Shown in pieces: positions 16,270-25,214 of a stretch of 51,466 bases of DNA. A program made the position numbers and the translations under genes. This stretch comes from an uncultured Parabacteroides sp. (GTDB lineage Bacteria; Bacteroidota; Bacteroidia; Bacteroidales; Tannerellaceae): NCBI GenBank assembly GCA_934725305.1, contig CAKVBA010000017.1, positions 1 to 51,466 of the forward strand, given 5' to 3'. The notes under the pieces were generated by a model. The model had not been told where the DNA came from and ran no database searches. It saw only the letters and a program-made list of their open reading frames with translations. The first letter of the stretch is position 1; every line of letters starts with the position of its first letter.

Positions 16270-17664
16270 TTGAGGTGCGTGCGTCTGAATCAAAAAAATA
16301 GTCGGTGGAGTCCAACTATCCAGCGCCTTTAAGTCTGGCAAATACATGCGCATAAAAAGATGGAAACCTTTATTGCCGGTGGGAAACCAATAAGAGCCGT
16401 CCTGAGGATCGTTAGCCGACAATGTAACATCAAGTGTTCCGTCAGCATTGAGTTTGTATTCGCTACGGTCGGTAACATTATATCTGTTGATAGGATTATC
16501 AATAAGATAGTCATCATCTCCGTAGGCCGTTATCGACCAGAAACCGCCTTCCTCAACCGGAGGAAGTGAGCTGAAATGCATCGTGTAACTATTTGCGCCA
16601 TTAAGGGCTTCCTTGTTAGAATCATAGTCGGCACGAGGATAAATAGCTATTTCATTGGTATTGGCACCAAGTCCCACCAGCGCCACAGCAGCACGGTAAT
16701 CATAGGCTTTGCCAAAGTCGCCTATAGGTTCCTTAAAATAAGACCATATTCCTCCTATGTTCTTCTTGTTTGTGGCTGCAATGGCTACGGCATCTGCCTT
16801 GAAAGAAGCTTTGATTTTGTCAAACATCTCGGCTCCATTTTCAATTTGCTTCAAGTCAAGCCCCGGACCAACACCAAGTTTCTTCAATCGATTTATTATC
16901 TCGGTATCAAAGCTCAAAGGAGAGTTTTTTTCCATGAGTGAGTTTGCCTTGGCGAAATACTCCTGAAGCGACATGGACATACATTTCATCACCGGATTTA
17001 CATCCTTCGCAGCATCGTAAGTACCCTTTGGTGCTACATATCCAGCATTGCCATAAGCCGAAAGAGGATAAGCCTTCATTGCATTCTGAATCTTCTTGAC
17101 ATTCTCATAGTCGCCCTCTCCCTTATTAAGGATGCGAATGATACACCAGCCCATTGTTGTAGGCATCTCCACAAGGGTGGTTCCTGACGGAACCGAAACC
17201 TTTTGTCCTTTCTTGGCAAATACGTATGTGCCGCCATCGGTGATAACATTTGTTGTATTGGTCCATGCATCGAGCACCTGGATATTGCAGAATCTGTCTT
17301 TAACATCAGGAAATTCGAACACAACCGGTTCCTCATTCATATCCAGCCATAACTGACTGTAATATGTATCCACATTAGGTGTCACCACTGACTTGTTGGA
17401 TGCATCAGCCATCTTTACAGCGTGAATAAACTGATTAACCGGTGCACGAGGTATGCCTGGTACAAATGTCTCGGCATTTGTTTCTACCGATTCTGTGGCA
17501 TCCATTATCATTAGCGGAAAGGTATAATAGAAAGCCTCTTTTAGTTCACTCTCAGTAACAGTAATGGGAGTATCAGCAGGAACCGGATTCGGATCGTCAT
17601 CAGAACAACCTGTAAACACACTCAGTACCACAAGGAGAGGAAGAAGTAGTCGTTTCGTTTTCAT
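16252..17664 (-). CDS. DUF1254/DUF1214 domain lipoprotein
   Basis: A 470-residue protein with a lipoprotein signal (MKTKRLLLPLLVVLSVFTGC), so it should be anchored to the outer or inner membrane facing the periplasm or the surface. DUF1254 fills about residues 45-175, with the typical SVVTPNVDTYYSQLWLDM and RFCNIQVLDAWTNTTNV. DUF1214 fills the C-terminal third, with GFWSITAYGDDDYLIDNP and NDPQDGSYWFPTGNKGFHLFMRMY (read as two separated motifs). Its enzymatic role is not established in the family. The upstream neighbour, read in the same direction, is a 7TM-AraC regulator, and repeated GTGTTAGA sites lie between them, which suggests that the lipoprotein is its target. Confidence 0.9.
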   Translation of the reverse strand: MKTKRLLLPLLVVLSVFTGCSDDDPNPVPADTPITVTESELKEAFYYTFPLMIMDATESVETNAETFVPGIPRAPVNQFIHAVKMADASNKSVVTPNVDTYYSQLWLDMNEEPVVFEFPDVKDRFCNIQVLDAWTNTTNVITDGGTYVFAKKGQKVSVPSGTTLVEMPTTMGWCIIRILNKGEGDYENVKKIQNAMKAYPLSAYGNAGYVAPKGTYDAAKDVNPVMKCMSMSLQEYFAKANSLMEKNSPLSFDTEIINRLKKLGVGPGLDLKQIENGAEMFDKIKASFKADAVAIAATNKKNIGGIWSYFKEPIGDFGKAYDYRAAVALVGLGANTNEIAIYPRADYDSNKEALNGANSYTMHFSSLPPVEEGGFWSITAYGDDDYLIDNPINRYNVTDRSEYKLNADGTLDVTLSANDPQDGSYWFPTGNKGFHLFMRMYLPDLKALDSWTPPTIFLIQTHAPQEAASK

Positions 17665-17697
17665 AATTCATTTTTGCTTTTGTTAGAAATATGTCAC

Positions 17698-17705
17698 CAA
17701 AGATA
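17698..17705 (-). promoter_or_regulatory. -7 box of the DUF1254 gene
   Basis: TATCTTTG on the minus strand, 33 bp before the ATG. It sits directly after the terminator stem of the AraC-type gene. A TTTG-like -33 overlaps that stem. Confidence 0.55.
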
Positions 17706-17713
17706 AAAGCAAA

Positions 17714-17736
17714 GAGCCAAACAAGATGTTCGGCTC
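17714..17736 (-). terminator. Intrinsic terminator of the AraC-type gene
   Basis: Minus strand GAGCCGAACA, loop TCT, TGTTTGGCTC (10 bp, one G-T pair), followed by TTTGCTTTT. It separates the regulator transcript from the DUF1254 gene. Confidence 0.65.
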
Positions 17737-17746
17737 CTACTGATAG

Positions 17747-17797
17747 GTGTTAGATTTCGATGATTTAAGTGTTAGACTTGTGATGAATCTAACACTT
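17747..17797. promoter_or_regulatory. Repeated GTGTTAGA sites, probable regulator binding region
   Basis: GTGTTAGA occurs at 17747-17754 and 17769-17776 (22 bp apart, two helical turns), then inverted at 17788-17795. The last two form a perfect 10-bp dyad, AAGTGTTAGA, 11 bp, TCTAACACTT (17767-17797). The cluster lies about 40-100 bp upstream of the DUF1254 -7 box, suitable for an activator such as the adjacent AraC-type protein. Confidence 0.55.
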
Positions 17798-17813
17798 AAG
17801 ACTTATCATCAAC

Positions 17814-18941
17814 TTATTTCTTAGCGTTATTGGCCCGCCATTCGTTGATGGTTAGCCCCGTTGTCTCCTTAAACTTAACCTGAAGATGACTGCGTGAAAA
17901 ACCACATCTTTCGGCGATTGTTTCATTTGAATATTCGGGATGTTCTATGATTTTACGCTTTGCCTCCTCTAAACGAAGATCGGAGAGCCAGACGCGGAAT
18001 GTCTTGCCTTCCTCCTCGCGAAGATACTGCACCAGTTGCCGCTTGGGTATATTCAATCTATAAGCAAGCAGGTTACTGTTAATTTCGGTTGTGGCATAAC
18101 CCTGATTCTTTCTCCATTCTTCAATAAGGTCACTAATCTTTGCTTTCTGCTCGTCGTCCATAACTGCCTTAGCTGTTTCCACCGCAGCGCTCTCTTTTTC
18201 GCAGCTGACTTCTTCCTCTGTTTCCTCTACGAAAATATCATTCACCTGCCTGATATTGAAACCAAGAGCCAAAAAACTGATGATATAGAACACGAGGGAA
18301 ACAAGAAACAATGGTCCGGCTATGACTAGCATGGATGTGCAGAAGATACTGACTGCCACAAGTATGGATGCAATATAGAGCAATCGGACACTTGTACGCA
18401 TATACAGATTGTAGAGTACAGGCTCCTGTCCCGATTCCTCGTCCACCAGTTTCCTCACACGACGTACCTCTTTCATTGGATATATGATGAAAAAGACTAC
18501 AGTCAGGAGGTAAATCAATTCCATTATATACAACACACCTTGCATGTGCAGACTGCCATAATGCAGATAACCATAAACGAAACAGCAGAGAATAAGCGTC
18601 ATGCTTGTAACAGATGCCAACAAGAATTTATGATGATAACCACGTCCGCAACCTATACGCAATATCGAATAGGACATAATATATGTAACTGGCGAATAGA
18701 AAAGTATATTGAATACGGCTCCTACATCGTCGCCTTGTGCACGGAAGCCAAACCACATCTGTAGTAAATAGTGTACTCCCAACAACAGCATGGCAAGTGT
18801 CAAGAGCCATCGCACATTCTCATACGTTTTGGTGGTGTCGGGCTTCTGAAAACACGACAACACAAGTACAAGAAACAATGTAAGCGATACTCCCATCGAG
18901 CCAGCCTGCATGATAAGTAAAATGTCGGATATTTCTCGCAT
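17814..18941 (-). CDS. Membrane-embedded AraC-family regulator (7TM plus HTH)
   Basis: The N-terminal 230 residues contain seven hydrophobic segments (for example ILLIMQAGSMGVSLTLFLV, LLTLAMLLLGVHYLLQMWF and FLVSLVFYIISFLALGF). The C-terminal 110 residues are an AraC-type DNA-binding domain with two helix-turn-helices (LRLEEAKRKIIEHPEYSNET, then RCGFSRSHLQVKFKETTGLT). A protein of this design would sense in or across the membrane and bind DNA from there. At 375 residues it matches the 7TM-AraC architecture common in Bacteroidetes. It probably controls the following DUF1254 lipoprotein gene through the GTGTTAGA sites. The ligand is unknown. Confidence 0.9.
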   Translation of the reverse strand: MREISDILLIMQAGSMGVSLTLFLVLVLSCFQKPDTTKTYENVRWLLTLAMLLLGVHYLLQMWFGFRAQGDDVGAVFNILFYSPVTYIMSYSILRIGCGRGYHHKFLLASVTSMTLILCCFVYGYLHYGSLHMQGVLYIMELIYLLTVVFFIIYPMKEVRRVRKLVDEESGQEPVLYNLYMRTSVRLLYIASILVAVSIFCTSMLVIAGPLFLVSLVFYIISFLALGFNIRQVNDIFVEETEEEVSCEKESAAVETAKAVMDDEQKAKISDLIEEWRKNQGYATTEINSNLLAYRLNIPKRQLVQYLREEEGKTFRVWLSDLRLEEAKRKIIEHPEYSNETIAERCGFSRSHLQVKFKETTGLTINEWRANNAKK

Positions 18942-18966
18942 CTGATAGTCTGTTGATTTTCTGCTC

Positions 18967-18974
18967 CAAAATTA
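18967..18974 (-). promoter_or_regulatory. -7 box of the 7TM-AraC gene
   Basis: TAATTTTG on the minus strand, 25 bp before the ATG. Confidence 0.5.
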
Positions 18975-19100
18975 CAACAATTATCTGAAAGTTTCTATCA
19001 TTAATATTCCGCTAAAATAAATGAAACCCCGTCTTTTCGAAGACTGTTCAAACGCTGTTTTAATACCGTTTTAATGCTGTTTTAATATTGTTAAAAAAAA

Positions 19101-19168
19101 GATGCAGACCCTTTTTTCAAAAAGGGTGCGCCCTTTTTCAGAAAAGATGCCGACCTTTTCCAAAATCA
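19101..19168. repeat. 22-nt-phased repeat, copy D (three units)
   Basis: The C-then-T block (GACCCTTTTTTC, GCGCCCTTTTTC, CCGACCTTTTCC) recurs three times exactly 22 nt apart, as in the larger copies at 12.6 and 41.5 kb, although the units are more degenerate. It runs directly into the 112-bp repeat. Between the 7TM-AraC and NUDIX genes (18975-19396) nothing other than these two repeats is evident. Confidence 0.6.
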
Positions 19169-19259
19169 GCTTGACTCCATCTTTCCAATGGGATCGTCCA
19201 GCCGGAGAGAAAACACAAATTCCGCCTTCGGGTATGAAAATGTTGAATGGAGGATTTTT
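19147..19259. repeat. 112-bp repeat, second copy
   Basis: Matches 16103-16214 in the same orientation, with a one-base indel. Minus-strand translation in one frame gives NPPFNIFIPEGGICVFSPAG, so this may be decayed coding DNA. Confidence 0.65.
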
Positions 19260-19396
19260 GGGTTTTAAGAAATAGACTTCCTCGCAAGTATTCACTAAAA
19301 TTGAATACGGCTAAAAGTTAAATAAACATAGTTCGCCCGAGCCAAATTCTCTACATTCGTGTAATCTGTGTATTTTTACACAAAAATTAATAACGT

Positions 19397-19918
19397 ATGA
19401 AAGAAGAATGGTTTCCTTTAGTCAACGAAGAGGGAGAAACAATAGGCAAAGCCACTCGTCGCGAATGCCACAACGGAAGCAAGATGCTACATCCGGTAGT
19501 ACATCTGCATATATTCAACAAAGAGGGTGCGCTCTATCTACAGAAACGATCTATGAAGAAAGATATTCAACCGGGCAAATGGGATACAGCCGTGGGTGGA
19601 CATGTCGATTATGGCGAAACGGTTGAAGAGGCTTTGCGCCGTGAAGTGCGTGAAGAGTTGGGAGTGACTGATTTTGAGCCCCAATTCATGGTGCGTTATC
19701 TGTTTGAATCGGCCATCGAAAAGGAGTTGGTCAATGCTTTCTATACAGTTTACGAAGGCATAATCTCTCCCGATCATGACGAGGTGGATGAGGGACGCTT
19801 TTGGCCAATCGAAGAGATTGAGACCCATATAGAGAAAGCGGTGTTTACTCCCAACTTCGAGCAGGAATTCATGAAATATGTACGTCCTTGTATCACTCGA
19901 ATAAGTCACCAGCAATAG
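19397..19918 (+). CDS. NUDIX hydrolase, isopentenyl-diphosphate isomerase-like subgroup
   Basis: Hydrolyses a nucleoside diphosphate linked to some other moiety, or a related pyrophosphate. The complete Nudix box is present: GHVDYGETVEEALRREVREE, followed by LGV, with the catalytic Glu residues in REVREE. The N-terminus (EEWFPLVNEEGETIGKATR) and MLHPVVHLHIFNKEG resemble the YfcD/Idi-like NUDIX subgroup, whose substrates are uncertain. The length of 173 residues is standard. The gene is monocistronic and converges on glmM, with a shared terminator between. Confidence 0.92.
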   Translation: MKEEWFPLVNEEGETIGKATRRECHNGSKMLHPVVHLHIFNKEGALYLQKRSMKKDIQPGKWDTAVGGHVDYGETVEEALRREVREELGVTDFEPQFMVRYLFESAIEKELVNAFYTVYEGIISPDHDEVDEGRFWPIEEIETHIEKAVFTPNFEQEFMKYVRPCITRISHQQ

Positions 19919-19952
19919 CACGCAGAGGAAACTTTTAGAACACACAAAACAA

Positions 19953-19986
19953 GGGGCTGCATCAATGATTATCTTGACACAGCCCC
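19953..19986. terminator. Bidirectional terminator between NUDIX gene and glmM
   Basis: GGGGCTG (19953-19959) pairs with CAGCCCC (19980-19986), with an inner CATCAATG loop region, midway between two convergent stop codons. Confidence 0.6.
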
Positions 19987-20021
19987 AAACACAGATATCT
20001 TATCTGTAAGAAAGGACTCTA

Positions 20022-21410
20022 TTATTTACACATTTCGTCGATAATCTGAATCAATTCACCACCCAACTCTTCTGCCTCCTGCATGGTGTGAGCTTCCGAA
20101 TAGATGCGGATAATCGGTTCAGTGTTGCTCTTGCGCAGATGAACCCATTTATCAGGGAAATCAATCTTCACGCCGTCGATGTCAGTGATATCATACTGAG
20201 CAAACTTCTCTTTCACCTTATTCAAGATGGCATCCACATTAATCTCAGGAGTCAACTGAACCTTTTGCTTAGAGATGAAATAGGGAGGATAGCTGGCACG
20301 CAATTCGCTTGTTTTCATCTTCTTCTTAGCCAAATGAGTCAAGAACAAAGCGATACCAACCAATGCATCACGTCCATAATGGCTGGCTGGATAGATCACA
20401 CCGCCATTGCCTTCACCACCGATCACGGCATTAGTAGCCTTCATCTTGGCCACCACATTCACTTCACCAACAGCAGCAGCATTGTATTCACAACCATGAG
20501 CACGAGTCACATCACGCAAAGCACGACTTGAACTCAAATTGCTGACGGTGTTTCCCGGAGTATGGCTCAACACATAATCGCTAACAGCCACCAATGTATA
20601 TTCTTCACCAAACATTTCTCCATTTTCACAAACGATAGCCAAACGGTCAACATCCGGATCGACCACAAAGCCCACATCGGCCTTTGCATGAGTCATCAAC
20701 TCTGAAATCTCTGTCAAATTCTCAGGCAGTGGCTCCGGATTGTGAGAGAAGTTTCCATGAGGCGCACAATGTAATTTAAAGATCTGCTGAACACCCAAAG
20801 CATACAACAAATCGGGCAACACCATACCGCCCACAGAGTTTACACAGTCGATAGCCACTCGGAAGTTGGCAGCCTTGATAGCCTCAACATCTACCAAATC
20901 CAAATTCAGTACGCTCTCGATATGTTTCTGCTTGTATGTAGCATCAGCGATGACCTTACCCAAGTGATCCACATCAGCGAACTCAAAGTCTTCAGCTTCG
21001 GCAATCTTCAACACCTCAGCCCCTTCAGCTGCATCCAGGAATTCACCACGTTCGTTCAGCAACTTCAAGGCATTCCACTGTTTGGGATTATGGCTGGCTG
21101 TCAAGATAATGCCACCACAAGCACCTTCCATGGCCACAGCCAATTCCGTTGTAGGAGTAGTTGCCAAATCAATATCTACAACATCAAAGCCCATGCCGGT
21201 AAGCGTTCCTAAAACGACATGCTTTACCATAGGACCCGAGATACGCGCATCGCGTCCCACCACTATTTTATTAGTAGTTACTTTTGTTTTTCTTCTGATG
21301 AATGTAGCATAAGCTGCCACAAACTTCACTATTGCCAACGGATTGAGTCCGTCTTCCGTATTCCCACCAATTGTACCACGAATACCGGAAATCGATTTAA
21401 TTAAAGTCAT
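20022..21410 (-). CDS. glmM: Phosphoglucosamine mutase-type phosphohexomutase
   Basis: Interconverts glucosamine-6-phosphate and glucosamine-1-phosphate on the way to UDP-GlcNAc, in the cytoplasm. The four-domain family is clear: GIRGTIGG at the N-terminus, the phospho-Ser loop TASHNPKQWNALK, the metal-binding DPDVDR, the sugar loop GEGNGGVI and the phosphate-binding RKSNTEPIIRIYSEA near the C-terminus. Its 462 residues match the Bacteroidetes clade, annotated either as GlmM or as phosphoglucomutase/phosphomannomutase, so substrate preference is inferred. Its ATG overlaps the DUF4827 stop by 4 bp (ATGA). Confidence 0.88.
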   Translation of the reverse strand: MTLIKSISGIRGTIGGNTEDGLNPLAIVKFVAAYATFIRRKTKVTTNKIVVGRDARISGPMVKHVVLGTLTGMGFDVVDIDLATTPTTELAVAMEGACGGIILTASHNPKQWNALKLLNERGEFLDAAEGAEVLKIAEAEDFEFADVDHLGKVIADATYKQKHIESVLNLDLVDVEAIKAANFRVAIDCVNSVGGMVLPDLLYALGVQQIFKLHCAPHGNFSHNPEPLPENLTEISELMTHAKADVGFVVDPDVDRLAIVCENGEMFGEEYTLVAVSDYVLSHTPGNTVSNLSSSRALRDVTRAHGCEYNAAAVGEVNVVAKMKATNAVIGGEGNGGVIYPASHYGRDALVGIALFLTHLAKKKMKTSELRASYPPYFISKQKVQLTPEINVDAILNKVKEKFAQYDITDIDGVKIDFPDKWVHLRKSNTEPIIRIYSEAHTMQEAEELGGELIQIIDEMCK

Positions 21411-22030
21411 AAGTTCTCTTCAAATTTGAATTGCAGAATTTCATAAAAAGCAGGAGCTCCTTTACTCATATCGCTATCTATACCTCTTCTAAAAGGAACG
21501 ATCAGTTTCACCTTAGCGCCATCTCCCACATACTTCAATGCAGTCATAAGGCCTTCGCTATCAAATGCGCCCGACGGCTGATAACCATAATAGAAATCAT
21601 CCGGATCCTGATACAACATCTCATAAGGTCTTGTACCATTGCTGTTCGGTCCGTAATTTACCGATTTAGCCACTTTCGGATTCCTGGCATAGACATAATA
21701 AGACGAAGAATAGAAGACATAGGTCGAATCCAATGGATAAGAGACTACACAACGATACAAAACGCTGGTCTTGCCCGAAACAGCCCGCTGACTTGTCCCT
21801 TTATCTATAATATTGAGATAAACTCCATTTTCCAGCTTCACGAACTGATTTTCTTTAAATACAGTATCAGTCGGAAACTCATCCAACACTTCAAAACCAT
21901 TTGTATTAATCAATCTGTCAATTGCTTTCCGCTCTGCTTTCAACATATCGGTATAAGACTTTCCCTTGTTACACGACACTGCCATAAGAGCAGCACATAC
22001 AATCATCAAAATAGTAAAAACTTTTCTCAT
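21407..22030 (-). CDS. DUF4827 lipoprotein, FKBP-like
   Basis: A 207-residue predicted lipoprotein (MRKVFTILMIVCAALMAVSC) of the Bacteroidales family DUF4827. The body has the layout of an FKBP-type fold but no obvious prolyl isomerase active site. Notable motifs are GVYLNIIDKGT and GDGAKVKLIVPFRRGI, the latter resembling the FKBP ending. It is translationally coupled to glmM, and the pairing is typical of the order. Function unknown. Confidence 0.85.
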   Translation of the reverse strand: MRKVFTILMIVCAALMAVSCNKGKSYTDMLKAERKAIDRLINTNGFEVLDEFPTDTVFKENQFVKLENGVYLNIIDKGTSQRAVSGKTSVLYRCVVSYPLDSTYVFYSSSYYVYARNPKVAKSVNYGPNSNGTRPYEMLYQDPDDFYYGYQPSGAFDSEGLMTALKYVGDGAKVKLIVPFRRGIDSDMSKGAPAFYEILQFKFEENL

Positions 22031-22096
22031 CTGTTTGCCTTTATAAGATATATAGATGACAAATGTAGTGATTCTCTGTCATATATTTAATATTAA

Positions 22097-23137
22097 TCAT
22101 TTAGAATCTTCTGATTTATTTGGATCAAACTCAGCCAATCCCTTTTCAAATACGGCAACTGCCTCATCCAATGTACCGAAGAACTCTCCGCCGGATGCAT
22201 TCTTATGACCTCCGCCATTAAAATATGTAGAGGCAAAACGATTACAAGGAAAATCTCCGACTGATCGCAACGAGATCTTAACATATTCTACATCTTCACG
22301 GATGAAAGCACTGAAATAGACATTGTCAATACTAAGCGGCAGATTCACAAAGCCCTCCGTGTCACCGGCCACATAATGGAAACGGTCCAATTCCTCTTTA
22401 GTCAAAGTAATCAGAGCAGTGCCATGTTCCGGATAAACCTTCATCTTCTCATACAGGACATAACCCATCATGCGTAAACGGGATTCCGAATAGACCTGAT
22501 TGACTTTGCGATAAATCAAATCCTTATCAATTCCCTTCTTGATCAATTCGCCAATGATGGTATAGATCTCCGGCTTGTTTGAATTGTAGGTAAACGATCC
22601 GGTATCGGTCATCATACCTGTATAGATACAGGTGGCGGCTTTCTGGTCCAACAGATCGAACATGCCCATACGGCAGATAAAGCGGAAAACCATCTCACAG
22701 GTTGACGACATCTCCGGATTTGAGATGGTAACACGACAGAAATCGGCCGGATTCAGATGGTGATCAATCATAACACGACGTCCTTCTGCCTCAACCACAC
22801 ATGGAGCCAGCTTCTCGATACGCTTGGGCTCATTGAAGTCTAAACAGAAAATAACATCCGCTTCTCGCACCAGCTGCTCGGCAAATTCAGGATACTTTTC
22901 ATGCACTACAATCTCCTTGGCTCCCGGCATCCAACGGTAAAAAGAGGGATAATCATTCGGAACTATCACGTTCACATTGTCTTTGCCATAAGCGGTCAAA
23001 AAATGATAAAGTCCCAATGACGAACCTATTGCATCTCCATCGGGCGAAACATGAGTGACAATCACAAAACTATCACCCTTCTCAACATATTTCTTCGCTT
23101 TTTGAATCTTCTCTTCTGGAATGATTTTCGTAATCAT
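22097..23137 (-). CDS. DHH/DHHA1 phosphoesterase, NrnA-like
   Basis: Expected to degrade short oligoribonucleotides (nanoRNA), 3',5'-pADP or cyclic dinucleotide products, in the cytoplasm. The DHH domain shows HVSPDGDAIGSSLGLYHFL, the second Asp in FCLDFN, and the name-giving MIDHHLNPADF. The DHHA1 domain ends in the substrate-binding GGGHKNASGGEF. Its 346 residues fit the bifunctional oligoribonuclease/PAP phosphatase family. It is followed 66 bp later by the DUF4827 gene on the same strand. Confidence 0.93.
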   Translation of the reverse strand: MITKIIPEEKIQKAKKYVEKGDSFVIVTHVSPDGDAIGSSLGLYHFLTAYGKDNVNVIVPNDYPSFYRWMPGAKEIVVHEKYPEFAEQLVREADVIFCLDFNEPKRIEKLAPCVVEAEGRRVMIDHHLNPADFCRVTISNPEMSSTCEMVFRFICRMGMFDLLDQKAATCIYTGMMTDTGSFTYNSNKPEIYTIIGELIKKGIDKDLIYRKVNQVYSESRLRMMGYVLYEKMKVYPEHGTALITLTKEELDRFHYVAGDTEGFVNLPLSIDNVYFSAFIREDVEYVKISLRSVGDFPCNRFASTYFNGGGHKNASGGEFFGTLDEAVAVFEKGLAEFDPNKSEDSK

Positions 23138-23172
23138 ATTCTTATTCTATTTTAGCGTGCCAAAGGTACGAT

Positions 23173-24474
23173 TTAATTGATAATCGACAAAGAACTTACC
23201 TCACTCACAATCTCCTCTTTTGAAATAAGCAATCCCACAAGCAATAACAACAGAAAGAACAAAGTGGCTATCAGCAGACGGGCTCTTCGTGAACGCAGAT
23301 AAAGCAATAGGCAAAGCAGCATTGCATAGCCCGAGAGCATTGAGAACCAACTAAATCGACAGCTCCACGTAGCTCCTGGTATTGCTGCAAAGAGTTCGAC
23401 TACCTGCATCATGGCACAAGTCAGCCACTCTATCACCTGTTGCAGACAAAGCATTCCGGGCAGATTGTGTGGCAACAACATCCAACTGAGGGTAAGCGGA
23501 ATCAAACCAAACGACAACAGCGTTATGGGCAGATTGGTGAAGAGAAAAACCAAAGAGAAATAGCCAAAGTAATGAAGACACAGAAAGGCTGTTCCCACTT
23601 GGGCCGAAACGGCAACAGTGACCCATTGCCAAGGCACACGAATCAAGGGATTGCGCACTTCTATCAATCCACTCAAACGGGGTTGTAGATAGAGTATGGA
23701 AAGCACAGCCAGATAACTCAACTGAAAACCAATATGAAATAGCAGATAGGGATCATACACCAACATACAGAAGGCTGATGCGGCCCAAGTGTTATAGCCA
23801 TCGGTCTGCCTGCGAAGCCATTGCCCGGTCAGAAAAAGGGAAAGCATTACTCCGGCACGTACAGCTGACGGCGGCATGCCTGTCACACAGACATAAGCCC
23901 ACAACAGGATTATAGTCAACAGATAGCAAATGGTCTTCTCAAAGCGGAAATGGGGTAAAAGCCTCAATAGCATCACCACAAACCCACAGACCACTGCCAC
24001 ATGAAAGCCACTGACTGCCAAGACATGTGAGACGCCGGTTACGGAAAACTGCTGCCTCACTTCACGTGACATCTTGCTCCGATCGCCCAACGTAATAGTG
24101 GCTAACAGAGACCGCTGCCCGGTTGAAAGATGCAGCGAGTCTAACCGATGAACACGTTGTTGCCGCCACTCATCGGCCAGCTGTAAAAGACGAGTATTTT
24201 TAACCGGCTCAAGACTGTCTGCCTCGAGCGTCATGGCTGAAGAGAGAGAGAAAAGCAACAGAAAGAAAAGTACGCCCCACATCCATCGGGCGTCATACAT
24301 ATAAAGTGTCTGCTTTCGGGCCAACAACCAAGCGACAAGCAGCAAACCGATAGCCAAAACCCATGTAACCAGCCCCAGAAAAGCACCGGGAATGGCTATC
24401 TGCAGCAAGATACCGACAATCCAAATAAAAAGCGGCCTCATAAAAGGTCGCTTCCTTATCTCTTCTATCATCAC
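23173..24474 (-). CDS. ComEC/Rec2-type DNA uptake channel protein, short form
   Basis: Inner-membrane protein of the competence ComEC family, thought to pass single-stranded DNA into the cytoplasm. The competence domain is intact, with GVSHVLAVSGFHVAVVCGFV and GMPPSAVRAGVMLSLFLTG, and about ten hydrophobic helices. At 433 residues it lacks the C-terminal metallo-beta-lactamase domain of long ComEC proteins, and only part of the N-terminal soluble domain remains. Such short forms are usual in Bacteroidales, where natural transformation is poorly documented. It sits in the rpe-comEC-DHH-DUF4827-glmM run. Confidence 0.88.
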   Translation of the reverse strand: MMIEEIRKRPFMRPLFIWIVGILLQIAIPGAFLGLVTWVLAIGLLLVAWLLARKQTLYMYDARWMWGVLFFLLLFSLSSAMTLEADSLEPVKNTRLLQLADEWRQQRVHRLDSLHLSTGQRSLLATITLGDRSKMSREVRQQFSVTGVSHVLAVSGFHVAVVCGFVVMLLRLLPHFRFEKTICYLLTIILLWAYVCVTGMPPSAVRAGVMLSLFLTGQWLRRQTDGYNTWAASAFCMLVYDPYLLFHIGFQLSYLAVLSILYLQPRLSGLIEVRNPLIRVPWQWVTVAVSAQVGTAFLCLHYFGYFSLVFLFTNLPITLLSFGLIPLTLSWMLLPHNLPGMLCLQQVIEWLTCAMMQVVELFAAIPGATWSCRFSWFSMLSGYAMLLCLLLYLRSRRARLLIATLFFLLLLLVGLLISKEEIVSEVSSLSIIN

Positions 24475-24497
24475 AGCTTGGTTTTGGAGAATGAAGA

Positions 24498-24535
24498 AGC
24501 TGTCTCAATCTTTCCGAAACAAGACCGAGACAGCT
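24498..24535 (-). terminator. Hairpin between rpe and comEC
   Basis: AGCTGTCTC (24498-24506) pairs with GAGACAGCT (24527-24535) just after the rpe stop and 24 bp before the comEC start. Without a long T tract it may be a partial terminator or processing site inside the operon. Confidence 0.5.
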
Positions 24536-24544
24536 CCTTATGTA

Positions 24545-25195
24545 TTATAAAGACTTCAAATCCTTAATAGTAGCGATTGGATCGGCCGACTTAAAGACGA
24601 AACTTCCTGCCACCAAAGCATCTGCACCCGCTTCGATCAGCTGTTTACCGGTCTGCAGATTCACACCACCATCAACTTCGATCAAGGTGCTCAAATTACG
24701 ACGTACGATCATCTCTTTGAGTCGGGCTGTCTTGTCAACAGAATGCTGAATGAAAGACTGTCCGGCAAATCCCGGATTGACAGACATCAACATCACCAGA
24801 TCCAAATCCTGGATAACATCTTCCAAGACGCAGATAGGAGTATGCGGATTCAAGGTAACTCCGGCCTTCATGCCAGCCTCTTTAATGGCATGGATGGTAC
24901 GATGCAAGTGGGTGCAAGCTTCATAATGTACATTCATAATGTAGGCACCGGTAGCTGCAACCTGAGAGATATACTTCTGAGGCTCCACAATCATCAAGTG
25001 AACATCCATCTTTTTCTTACAAATCGGCTTCAACGCATTCAAGATTGGGAAACCGAAAGAGATATTGGGGACAAACACACCGTCCATGATGTCGAGATGC
25101 AACCATTCGGCATCGCTTTTGTTAATCATTTCCACATCGCGCTGCAAATTCATGAAATCAGCAGACAGCAGTGAAGGAGCTATAATATGTTCCAT
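24545..25195 (-). CDS. rpe: Ribulose-phosphate 3-epimerase
   Basis: Interconverts ribulose-5-phosphate and xylulose-5-phosphate in the pentose phosphate pathway. The TIM-barrel signatures are all present: IIAPSLLSADF, WLHLDIMDGVFVPNISFG, the metal-binding VDVHLMI-type strand (MDVHLMIVEP), VMLMSVNPGFAGQSF, and IEVDGGVN near the C-terminus. I use the ATG at 25195 (216 residues, family-typical) rather than the longer frame, because the promoter at 25215-25244 lies inside the extension. Confidence 0.97.
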   Translation of the reverse strand: MEHIIAPSLLSADFMNLQRDVEMINKSDAEWLHLDIMDGVFVPNISFGFPILNALKPICKKKMDVHLMIVEPQKYISQVAATGAYIMNVHYEACTHLHRTIHAIKEAGMKAGVTLNPHTPICVLEDVIQDLDLVMLMSVNPGFAGQSFIQHSVDKTARLKEMIVRRNLSTLIEVDGGVNLQTGKQLIEAGADALVAGSFVFKSADPIATIKDLKSL

Positions 25196-25214
25196 AATTA
25201 CATTTTGTTTGCCA

